A stretch of DNA of 64,000 bases from Taibaiella soli (lineage in GTDB: Bacteria > Bacteroidota > Bacteroidia > Chitinophagales > Chitinophagaceae): contig NZ_QKTW01000011.1 in NCBI RefSeq assembly GCF_003236175.1, positions 124,001 to 188,000 of the forward strand, given 5' to 3'. A model generated the notes under the pieces. The model was not told where the DNA came from, did not search any database, and was given only the letters and a program-made list of their open reading frames with translations. Made by a program: the position numbers and the translations under genes. Shown one piece after another: positions 1 to 7,634 of this stretch (position 1 is the stretch's first letter; the number at the start of each line of letters is the position of its first letter).

Positions 1-159
1 AACATCCTGTGGTAACCGGTATCGTTGGTCTTCTAATGCAATGCTGTCTAGGCTTTCCTTGACTGCGGGATTGATTTGGGTTGTTTTGTTCTGCGCGAGG
101 CAAGCATGACCAATTAATGAGAGGACTAATGAATAAAGGATAAAATTCAGGTGCTTCAC
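1..159 (-). CDS. Partial secreted protein, possibly DUF6624-like
   Basis: Reading the minus strand from a GTG at 159, 53 codons stay open to the window edge, so only the N-terminus is present. It begins MKHLNFILYSLVLS, a typical signal peptide ending near CLAQ-N, so the product is probably exported. The mature start contains a segment SLDSIALEDQRYR, which resembles the LxxIxxEDQxxR opening of DUF6624 proteins common in Bacteroidota; this family call is an inference from a short stretch. No ATG lies upstream in frame. It is on the same strand as the T6SS payload genes but separated from them by a terminator at 208-243. Confidence 0.55.
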   Translation of the reverse strand, partial: MKHLNFILYSLVLSLIGHACLAQNKTTQINPAVKESLDSIALEDQRYRLPQDV

Positions 160-207
160 TGTGGATTGTTGATAGTTATGAAATAGGTTGAGGGGTAATA
201 TTAATGC

Positions 208-243
208 AAAAAACAGCCGCTGATTTTGATCAATGGCTGTTTT
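208..243 (-). terminator. Intrinsic terminator after the T6SS payload island
   Basis: AAAACAGCC (208-218) pairs with GGCTGTTTT (235-243). Read on the minus strand, the stem is followed by a run of six T. It lies about 100 bp downstream of the last leftward T6SS-island gene and probably ends that transcript. A second small palindrome, GGCAGTCT-G-AGACTGCC, sits at 311-327 between the gene and this terminator. Confidence 0.7.
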
Positions 244-344
244 AACTTTTATTTAGAAATGGTGTGTATGAGCGCCGATACAATCGGCCACACTTTTGTT
301 TCTATTTGACGGCAGTCTGAGACTGCCAGTGTCGTAGAGCCAGA

Positions 345-1376
345 CTACTTCATAAAAAAACTATTACTCTCATTGTTCACATATTTCGCCGGACTAAACT
401 GATAGACATTGAAATCCCGAATGGCTTTAGGTCCACCCAGTTTATCTGCCGCAAACACATGCGTGTCGGGCTTTTGCTTGTATGGGATATAGCTGATTTC
501 CGCTTGCTTGAGCGACCAGCTCTTTTCCGCAGCGTTATAGCTAAAACTATATTTCACTTTACGTAAAATAGTGCCGCCACCGCGCGGATCTTCAATTGTA
601 GTGAATTGTATGTTTCCTTTATTGACGGATACTTGTTCGTAGGAAACTTGTCGCTCATTCTGTGAAAAGAGTTTTGACGGAATTAGTTTATCGTTACGAA
701 ATGTCAATTGAAATTTTCCGCCTCCCTGCCCTAAAAACAATATAGCCGGGCGATTCACGCCTTCGGTATCGTTTCGGATGAGCGATTCGTATAGCTCGGG
801 ATCTTGCTCTGATTTATGATTTAAAATAACGAGCTGGTCTTCGATGCCATCATTATTCGCATCACCTTTTGCTGTTTGCGCAACTGTATAATCGGAAACT
901 AATGGCCGCAATAATTCATTGATTGTTCCCGCTTCTTCACTTAGTTCACCCTCACACCCTTTCTCTTTGACGGTTTTGAAATCGTGCATATGCAGACTAT
1001 CTACAAAAACAATTTCCGATACCGGATCAGATGCAGCGTGCGCGATTTTCCAGACTGCGATGCCTTTTGCTTTGTTTTCCCAGGTAAACACATATCTGCT
1101 GCCGCTTTTGCCGTTAAGCACATAACCTTCTCCTTCTGGTTTTATGTCTTGCAGCGTGCTTTTATTTTCTTCACTGGGTAATAACTCATAAACAGATTGC
1201 TCTGAAATTCGCATCAGGCGGTTATCCAGACCACAAGGCTGAAAGATCACGTACGCACCGTTTTGCTTCGTAAGCTGTACCCAGGTGCCGAGATACGGTT
1301 TATCATCCGAGCGTGACTGGCAACTGGCAAGCATTACAAGCATCAATGCGGGCAATATGCTTTTTATAATTGTCAT
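345..1376 (-). CDS. Lipoprotein, candidate immunity protein of the large PAAR-like effector
   Basis: This 343-aa protein begins with a lipoprotein signal ending LASCQ, so it is predicted to be anchored in the periplasm or outer membrane. The middle carries GDANNDGIED, a calcium-binding loop of the kind seen in FG-GAP/VCBS-type repeats, followed by beta-rich sequence. I do not recognise a named family. Its start is 9 bp downstream of the stop of the 1220-aa effector gene, on the same strand, and it is the last gene before a terminator. In T6SS loci, periplasmic lipoproteins directly downstream of peptidoglycan-cleaving effectors are usually the cognate immunity proteins, and I infer that role here. 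An accessory role in assembly is possible. Its export to the periplasm matches the compartment where GH19 and amidase activities would act. Confidence 0.6.
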   Translation of the reverse strand: MTIIKSILPALMLVMLASCQSRSDDKPYLGTWVQLTKQNGAYVIFQPCGLDNRLMRISEQSVYELLPSEENKSTLQDIKPEGEGYVLNGKSGSRYVFTWENKAKGIAVWKIAHAASDPVSEIVFVDSLHMHDFKTVKEKGCEGELSEEAGTINELLRPLVSDYTVAQTAKGDANNDGIEDQLVILNHKSEQDPELYESLIRNDTEGVNRPAILFLGQGGGKFQLTFRNDKLIPSKLFSQNERQVSYEQVSVNKGNIQFTTIEDPRGGGTILRKVKYSFSYNAAEKSWSLKQAEISYIPYKQKPDTHVFAADKLGGPKAIRDFNVYQFSPAKYVNNESNSFFMK

Positions 1377-1385
1377 CGATTATGG

Positions 1386-4300
1386 TTAAACGTTTTTTCT
1401 TACTTGCGTTACTGTATACGTACTGCCGTTATAAGTGGTAGTCCCTTTCAATGAATGATCAGTGGCATTCAGGTAGAGCAGATTGTCTTCACTCGCGCCT
1501 TTATCCATATGACTGGTTCCTACATCGTAAAACCGGTAACAGATTTTCCCCTCCACACAGCCTTTGCCTACTATTACAATAAAGTGATCTGTAGTTCCTT
1601 CATTGAGTGTGCCGCCTTTGTAATTGAGCGCGTGATCCACACCAACGAGGATCGGGCGGCCGGCTTTCAATTCGCTATCAATATAAGCTACGCCTTTTTT
1701 GGCTTCGTCGGCATTAATATTGAGTTGCGTATGGTTTGAATTTTCCAAAGCGGTCTGAAACTTTCCATCCTGGCTGCCACTACCATCGCCAAGTCCTGTG
1801 GTGACTAATATATCATGACATGTTTTCCAGCAGGCAACATTTTGCTTTGCTTTATCGCCCCATTTCGGATTGAATTGTGTTTGCCATACTACAGTATCCA
1901 CCAGATCATCATAATGCATCGTACCACATTTCGGGCAAAGTCCATCTACTTTTGAATTCTTTGCAGTTCCGCCATTACACAATTCTTTGTAACGGAAAAC
2001 CTTATTCTTAAGCAGGTTGTAATACGTCTGACGTTTAGACCAGTTGATCGGGAATGCTTTATCATGAAAACCATTAATGAGTTTAGAAATCTCCATCAAA
2101 TAAGTGTCTTCATAATCTGCAATTTCGTTCGGCGTCTTCCCTAAAAGATCTGCATATTTCTCACGCAGGTATTTTTTCTGTTTCTTGGTTGACTCGCTAT
2201 CGTTCTTATGATCTTCCCATTTCGGACAAACCTTTGCTACAGCCCATTCCCAACCACCGCTATCGATACAGAGATGTATATCCGTTGCTACTTTACCGGG
2301 GCTGGTTACTACGTCAGGTTGCTTCACATAATCAGCATAAGTCTGATAGGCACCCGGCAGATTATAGAAACCCGTTGTATCCGCTGCACCTGTCAACTGC
2401 AGAATACCACGGCCTTTGTACGTACTCTGGCTGGATTTGTATTTACTGAGACCTTCTTCCGAAAGTCCGAATACGCCTGTTTCCTCACATACCTGCGCAA
2501 GGAAATGTATTTTACGAATACAAGAGGTGACGTTGTAACGCGTCATCATCGCATTCAATTCACGGGTCAAGGCTTCATAAGATTTATCAGAAACGCCGCA
2601 GTTTTTCCCATACCATATTTTCTGCTGACCCGTAAGGTAGTTCACCGTATCCTTTACTTCCTGCACGGTGAAATCACGATTACAGAAACATTTTCCGGAA
2701 GGCTTTCTGTTGTTCACTTTATCCACACCTACCGGTGCATTACTTGCATCAGGTGCTTTGGCATTTTTCGTTACAACGAGCAAGGCCTTGGTCTGAATAT
2801 TCTGAACACTGAATTCATTGTTTTTTAATTCCGTTCCATATTCCATCGAAGAACCAAACATCTCATCTTCTTTTACCCATGCGTAAAACTGATGAATATT
2901 GCCGCCGTATTTGTTTTCCATATCCTTTGGCAATGTAAAATCTACCTCACCATAGCCTTCCTTACCAACTGTACATTTCAATGTATTACCCATCTGTGTA
3001 TCGATACGCCAGTTCTCATGCCGGTAGATTTTAATCGTCAGTTCTTTGGTACTCAGATTCCGTGCGTAAACTCTACACTTCATCGTATCACCATAATTAG
3101 CGCTGTAAATCCGTTTACCTCCTTTGTAAAAACCAATGCTGGTAATCTTTTCGTCGGTTTTCAGTTGCAGGTATAGTTTATCCTGCGGCTGATAGGTATC
3201 GGCGAGATCAATCGTTTGTCCCTGTGTTTTATTTCGGATGACGAAAGCCAGTTTATCGCCAGCATTTACTTTATTGCCGAATTTATTTTTATCGAGTGTA
3301 AACTTCTGTTGAAATGTATTTTCGCTGGTAATTTTTGCGCCGCCATAGGTAAATATTTTTGTTTTGCCGCCACTACTATTCACCGTATAAATTTCAATAT
3401 CCACAGTCATACCCTGTGCGGATTTGAACGAAAGCCATATAATACTTTCTTCATCCCAACCTGTGGTCGTTTTTACGTCACCATCATCGCCACGCCAACA
3501 GCATTGTGACAACCGGGGTTTCACCACTTCGAAGGTTGCTGTTACCTCTTCTGATGGCGCCATGAGATAGGCGTATATTTTGTATTTCCCTTCCGCTCCC
3601 AGTTTCGCATCGAAGCTTACAGAACCATTCACCACGGCATTTGGGTGTTCCCCACCTTTATCATCTACACATTTCCATTTTAACTGTGCCACTTCATCAG
3701 GCATCGGCGGAGAAAATTCAAAACCTTTAGAAGCATCTACATGAACAGATTCCCCTAAACGCACACTTGTTTTATCGATTGTGATTTGCTTAACGCGATT
3801 CTTCAATACCTGTATCAACGGCGATTGAAAAGTCTTTCCGTTCTGCCTTGCAATGACCACATAACTACTTTTATCGCTCGCAGTCGCTGTTGTCGTCATG
3901 CCTTCTGTGTTACTTAATACTGGCTGTGCCCCATCTTTTACCTGTACTTCCCAACTTACGTTTCCACTTGCTGCGGGAAATGGTGTTTGATCAACCGGGA
4001 ACAAAGTCGACACATTAAATGTTGCAGGCTGACCGATCCGTATTTTCGTCTGACCATTGCTTTCTGCAACGCCAGTCATTTCATTATTTTTAATAGAGAC
4101 CCTTTGAAACGCACTGCTGCCTTTCTTCTTGGCATCTGTTGCGCCTGGATTTTTCCCGTAGGCTTCCACAATGTATTCGCCCGGTTTATTGAAAACCGTA
4201 CTCATCAACGGACCTATATCATTGCTTGTTGTAATTGGTTGCCCAGTTGTTCCGTTATAGACAATCCAATCGATGGTTTTCTTTTCAGCATCAGTCGGAT

Positions 4301-5048
4301 TTTTTTTGGTAAATGCTATTGCCTCAAAATCTACCGTGCTCCCGGGTGGATAAGTACCTTCCGTTGGCGATTCTGTTTTAGTTTTGATTTTCGTAACACC
4401 AATGGTAACACTGTTGTCAGTATCATTATCTGCCTGTTTAATCTCGGCATCCTGTTCACTTACCGCCGGATTCGTAGCAGACCAGGCACTAGCGTTGGCT
4501 TCATCGAGATGTTTGGCGGTAACAGCTTGTTCCTGACCGGTTGTTTTTACAGTAATCTTCCCGCCCTTCGCACAGGTCGCTTCACTTTTTTCGGTGAGTA
4601 CAAACGATTTCCCCGGCAATTCTACCGACTCGTAATATTTTTCCCATTTCAGCTGTGCCGTACAGGCAACAGGTTTGGAAGGATCAGGAACCTTGCATTC
4701 GGAAAAATTCAGCGCGGCAATATTATTCTCCCGGATGGTGGCAATGTATTTTTTTGAACCATCAGGATCATTGATAAAATATTTCTGATGGCTGATAACG
4801 TTCAGCTTTACGGGATTCGGCGATTTTGCTTTATCACATACACAAGTGCCGCCTGCACAAAGCAGCAACTCCGTTTTATCCGCTTTACTATTTTGATCTT
4901 CTTCTGTTTTCTGTTCCGGCATAGTGCCGCCATTTCCTGTTGGCTGGCCCTCTCCGCTATTCCCGTTGTCACCGTCAGCAGGCGCAGCTTCCGTTGCCGC
5001 AGCTGTATCTGAATCTTCGTCCAACGGTGACCAATTTTTATCTGCCAT
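1386..5048 (-). CDS. T6SS effector: PAAR-like (DUF4280) domain, Ig-like linkers, GH19 muramidase and papain-like peptidase
   Basis: This 1220-aa protein has no signal peptide. Residues 1-60 are acidic and disordered. About 60-190 form a PAAR-like (DUF4280-type) region with LLLCAGGTCVCD and ATCAKGGKITV. About 200-800 is a long beta-rich region with Ig/PKD-like segments. About 830-1040 matches GH19 chitinase/lysozyme enzymes: FLAQVCEETGVF, with E856 at the catalytic Glu position, then YKGRGILQLTG. A CPKCG pair follows, then a C-terminal papain-like/C39-like fold with C1073 (NVACWKTC), H1155 (TTDHFIVIVG) and D1175 (FYDVGT). The likely role is a VgrG-tip effector that cuts peptidoglycan glycan and peptide bonds in the target periplasm. 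It overlaps the preceding 288-aa gene by 11 bp and is followed by a lipoprotein gene, the candidate immunity. Domain calls come from motifs; delivery is inferred from the PAAR-like domain and from linkage to vgrG. Confidence 0.8.
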   Translation of the reverse strand: MADKNWSPLDEDSDTAAATEAAPADGDNGNSGEGQPTGNGGTMPEQKTEEDQNSKADKTELLLCAGGTCVCDKAKSPNPVKLNVISHQKYFINDPDGSKKYIATIRENNIAALNFSECKVPDPSKPVACTAQLKWEKYYESVELPGKSFVLTEKSEATCAKGGKITVKTTGQEQAVTAKHLDEANASAWSATNPAVSEQDAEIKQADNDTDNSVTIGVTKIKTKTESPTEGTYPPGSTVDFEAIAFTKKNPTDAEKKTIDWIVYNGTTGQPITTSNDIGPLMSTVFNKPGEYIVEAYGKNPGATDAKKKGSSAFQRVSIKNNEMTGVAESNGQTKIRIGQPATFNVSTLFPVDQTPFPAASGNVSWEVQVKDGAQPVLSNTEGMTTTATASDKSSYVVIARQNGKTFQSPLIQVLKNRVKQITIDKTSVRLGESVHVDASKGFEFSPPMPDEVAQLKWKCVDDKGGEHPNAVVNGSVSFDAKLGAEGKYKIYAYLMAPSEEVTATFEVVKPRLSQCCWRGDDGDVKTTTGWDEESIIWLSFKSAQGMTVDIEIYTVNSSGGKTKIFTYGGAKITSENTFQQKFTLDKNKFGNKVNAGDKLAFVIRNKTQGQTIDLADTYQPQDKLYLQLKTDEKITSIGFYKGGKRIYSANYGDTMKCRVYARNLSTKELTIKIYRHENWRIDTQMGNTLKCTVGKEGYGEVDFTLPKDMENKYGGNIHQFYAWVKEDEMFGSSMEYGTELKNNEFSVQNIQTKALLVVTKNAKAPDASNAPVGVDKVNNRKPSGKCFCNRDFTVQEVKDTVNYLTGQQKIWYGKNCGVSDKSYEALTRELNAMMTRYNVTSCIRKIHFLAQVCEETGVFGLSEEGLSKYKSSQSTYKGRGILQLTGAADTTGFYNLPGAYQTYADYVKQPDVVTSPGKVATDIHLCIDSGGWEWAVAKVCPKWEDHKNDSESTKKQKKYLREKYADLLGKTPNEIADYEDTYLMEISKLINGFHDKAFPINWSKRQTYYNLLKNKVFRYKELCNGGTAKNSKVDGLCPKCGTMHYDDLVDTVVWQTQFNPKWGDKAKQNVACWKTCHDILVTTGLGDGSGSQDGKFQTALENSNHTQLNINADEAKKGVAYIDSELKAGRPILVGVDHALNYKGGTLNEGTTDHFIVIVGKGCVEGKICYRFYDVGTSHMDKGASEDNLLYLNATDHSLKGTTTYNGSTYTVTQVRKNV

Positions 5049-5904
5049 TACTGTTCATTTTTTCAGGTGATAGTTGAATCGTTGTTCTTTTCTGCCAGAC
5101 ATTCCCTAAACGCATAATGCTAATGGTATTAAACGCATTGTACCATCCTGTTTGCTGGCTGATTTCGTAATTCGCGGCACGTTTCACTTCAAGTTGTTCA
5201 GTGATTACAGTTCCGGTTTTTCGTTGCAACCATTCTTTTACTGATTTCACGGAAGTCATATCTGCGGTCTCGGGCAAAAAACCTTCCGCGTCTACATGTC
5301 CACCAGCCGGGGTTTTGCGATACTGCCAAACCTCTTGCAATGGCACAAAATTTTCGCCCATGACATGTTGCATACTGGTTGCTGGCGCGCTATGCTGTGT
5401 ACGAAAATCAAATACACGTTTGTACACATCATTAAAATAATTGGCCAGCACCTGATCTTTCGTCAGTATTGTTTTTAACAACTGATCAGGATGTAAAATG
5501 AGATCGTCTGTTTTACGCACCATTTCATCTACCCACTGCCCCTTGTAAGTGGCCTGTACTGCAATTCGTACGTCTTCATTCCACAACTGCCAAATCTCAA
5601 CATGATTACGAATATTGTATGGATTGCCATTTTTGTCTAATAATAATTCCAGCTTTTTCCAGGGCGCTGCCAATCGCAAAATCACATCATCTGCAGGATT
5701 GATCTTACCGGTATGATAGCGTGTATCTGTTTGTTGCACTTCCAGACAATAATCACCCCATCCCTGTTTTGGTGCCGGACGCAGTTGTAATCCATAGCGA
5801 ATATTTGCCCCCGAGTTATCCCCGTTAAAAGTGGATTCCGTCTGTACGCTGACCTGAAATTTCAACGCTGTATCCAGCGGGCGATATGGTAAATGCCAAC
5901 CCAT
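5038..5904 (-). CDS. Unknown 288-aa protein of the T6SS payload island, candidate effector adaptor
   Basis: I do not recognise a family. The protein is soluble-looking, with no signal peptide or membrane segment, Trp-rich in the first half and ending in a basic stretch. Its 3' end overlaps the start of the 1220-aa PAAR-like effector gene by 11 bp, which suggests translational coupling, and it lies 9 bp after the 127-aa secreted protein gene. Cytoplasmic proteins encoded directly upstream of PAAR effectors often act as chaperones or adaptors that load the effector on VgrG (for example DUF1795, DUF2169 and DUF4123 proteins in Proteobacteria). I infer a comparable role from position only; no similarity to those families is visible. 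It could instead be a structural part of the spike. Confidence 0.5.
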   Translation of the reverse strand: MGWHLPYRPLDTALKFQVSVQTESTFNGDNSGANIRYGLQLRPAPKQGWGDYCLEVQQTDTRYHTGKINPADDVILRLAAPWKKLELLLDKNGNPYNIRNHVEIWQLWNEDVRIAVQATYKGQWVDEMVRKTDDLILHPDQLLKTILTKDQVLANYFNDVYKRVFDFRTQHSAPATSMQHVMGENFVPLQEVWQYRKTPAGGHVDAEGFLPETADMTSVKSVKEWLQRKTGTVITEQLEVKRAANYEISQQTGWYNAFNTISIMRLGNVWQKRTTIQLSPEKMNSNGR

Positions 5905-5913
5905 AATTCTATT

Positions 5914-6297
5914 TTAGCGAGTAAGCTGTTTTTGTAAAAACACTGTATCCATCACAATTGCGTTGGGTTCCCGTTGTGCCTTTGGTCCGAAAATGTTGAG
6001 TGTATCGCTGCCATAACCATTCTTCTTTACAACGAGCATATCCGAATGTGGCGCAAGTCTGCCGCGCTCCTCCCCGGGCAACGTTCTTCTGTCTTTCACT
6101 GCTGCTATTTCAAATGAACCGTCGCCGCCGGTTGTTGTGAGGAGATTCATCATGTCATATGAAACCACCATAACACCGCCTAACGGCTGATGTGTTTCGG
6201 CATCACAGATAACACCCTTAATTGCAGGACGCAGATCAGCAGCGGCTTTGCAGGCAAAAAAACTAAGACAAAAAATAAGTATTGCGGTACGTGTCAT
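5914..6297 (-). CDS. Small exported protein with carboxypeptidase-regulatory-like fold, candidate immunity to the HEIGH metallopeptidase
   Basis: This 127-aa protein starts with a signal peptide (MTRTAILIFCLSFFACKAAA) and continues with a single domain resembling the carboxypeptidase regulatory-like/CarboxypepD_reg beta-sandwich: IKGVICDAETHQPLGGVMVV, then TTGGDGSFEI. Such domains are common at the N-terminus of TonB-dependent receptors, but here the domain stands alone. Its ATG overlaps the TAA of the upstream metallopeptidase gene in the string TAATG, so the two are translationally coupled. A periplasmic partner coupled to a secreted toxin is the normal layout of an effector-immunity pair, which is the inferred role. 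An alternative is a small carrier or accessory domain for the effector. Confidence 0.6.
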   Translation of the reverse strand: MTRTAILIFCLSFFACKAAADLRPAIKGVICDAETHQPLGGVMVVSYDMMNLLTTTGGDGSFEIAAVKDRRTLPGEERGRLAPHSDMLVVKKNGYGSDTLNIFGPKAQREPNAIVMDTVFLQKQLTR

Positions 6298-7634
6298 TAT
6301 TTATTGAATTTTAAACCGGACAACCAAACAAGTCCTGTCACATCCTCTTCAGCCGCTACCACTCTATCAAAATCTTTGTCGTAAGGTTCGTCGTTATAGT
6401 ATTTCATCAGATCAATTTCGCCTGTTTTCGGATATTGAAATCCGCCGTCAGCAACGGTTTTCGTATCCGAAAAACCAGAACTGCCTTTGTGCTTGTAGGA
6501 ATAGATATCGCCGCTGTAATCCTTTAATATTTCATGTCCGATTTCATGGGCAGCGGTTTCTGTAAAATGTTGGTCTTCACCCGCCTCATCCTGATAACCC
6601 CAACCGTTTGAATACTCAATATAACCAACGTTGTAGGCGACGATTTCAGATAACACCTGTGCGAAGAAAGAAACAACGCCATCCACAGAACCCGGATTGT
6701 GTGAGCGTTTCCAGCTGCCATTGGTATTAAATACGAGTTCGATGTCGTCCATCGAATTTTCGGTTGTATTCGACGGATGCACAAATACCTCGTACATTTC
6801 GCCATGTACCGTAATTCCTTTGGCTACCCTGTTAGCCGCATTGCGACTCCAGTGTTTCGTGAGTCCGTCCAGCGCCAACTGCTTCAACTGATCGAAGCTG
6901 CGACTGCGTGTGCGCAATGGTTGTATGCCGCGTGCTGCCACTTTATCTTTTGGTACTTTATCGTAATCATTGAGTCCATCGGCACCACCGTCTTGCAGAT
7001 TAACACGCAGCACTACATCGATTTGTTTCTTCTTTTTATCGAGCTTCACATCTACCCAATCTACTTTTGCAGCATCTCCTTTGAATTCTTTTTTATCCTT
7101 CGCTGTTCCTCCATTCATTCCTGTTGCCTCAATTTCTACGGAAATATTTTTCTTCAACAATGCCGTATCAATCACACCATCCTGCGAAGCACCATCCCAT
7201 TTAAATACATAAGAGCCAGGCGGATAACCGCCATCAGGCTGTGATTCCTCCGAACCAACCATAACCTTGATGGGCTGCAGATTGGTCTCTTTGAAATACA
7301 TTTTGCCATCCACATAGATTGTAACAATGTATTCCTTCGCATCTGTTTTCAGGATATCAAAGAGAATATCGATTGTCCCGGATGTATTGTCTGTACTGCG
7401 TGATGGATTTTTAATGCCCAGTGGTGTAAAATACTGAGTGCGCATATGCATGACCTTTACACCGAAATCTTTTTTCTCTTCTGGTGCTTTGTAAGTGGTG
7501 TATACAATTTTCTCTTTCGATTGCATTGCTACGCGGCCAGCCGCACCGAGCACAATGTCTCCCGCTGTGGCTGCCCAGCTTGTTGTCCCGGCAGTTTCTG
7601 TAATCGTTTTTGCTATGGTTGTAATCTTGCCCAT
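6297..7634 (-). CDS. Putative T6SS effector, zinc metallopeptidase (HEIGH) with beta-rich N-terminal half
   Basis: This 445-aa protein lacks a signal peptide. The first 50 residues (TSWAATAGDIVLGAAGRVAM, then a basic segment) resemble the beta-helical spike repeats at the end of VgrG, so they may dock on the spike. Around residues 130-185 there is a FlgD-Ig-like segment (YPPGSYVFKWDG). The C-terminal half holds the zinc-protease motif AAHEIGHEI with H363, E364 and H367, followed by YSYKHKGSSG, whose His could be the third ligand. No PAAR domain is visible. Its ATG directly abuts the vgrG stop (TAG|ATG), and its own stop overlaps the next start (TAATG). I infer a VgrG-carried peptidase effector; its substrate cannot be read from sequence. 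Confidence 0.72.
   Translation of the reverse strand: MGKITTIAKTITETAGTTSWAATAGDIVLGAAGRVAMQSKEKIVYTTYKAPEEKKDFGVKVMHMRTQYFTPLGIKNPSRSTDNTSGTIDILFDILKTDAKEYIVTIYVDGKMYFKETNLQPIKVMVGSEESQPDGGYPPGSYVFKWDGASQDGVIDTALLKKNISVEIEATGMNGGTAKDKKEFKGDAAKVDWVDVKLDKKKKQIDVVLRVNLQDGGADGLNDYDKVPKDKVAARGIQPLRTRSRSFDQLKQLALDGLTKHWSRNAANRVAKGITVHGEMYEVFVHPSNTTENSMDDIELVFNTNGSWKRSHNPGSVDGVVSFFAQVLSEIVAYNVGYIEYSNGWGYQDEAGEDQHFTETAAHEIGHEILKDYSGDIYSYKHKGSSGFSDTKTVADGGFQYPKTGEIDLMKYYNDEPYDKDFDRVVAAEEDVTGLVWLSGLKFNK

Noticed and set aside
2208-2828. 206-aa plus-strand open frame inside the large effector gene
   Set aside because: It is antisense to a clearly coding, motif-rich minus-strand gene and is full of rare, unpatterned sequence.
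3987-4757. 256-aa plus-strand open frame opposite the effector
   Set aside because: It has no start context or recognisable domain; it is a shadow of the minus-strand gene.
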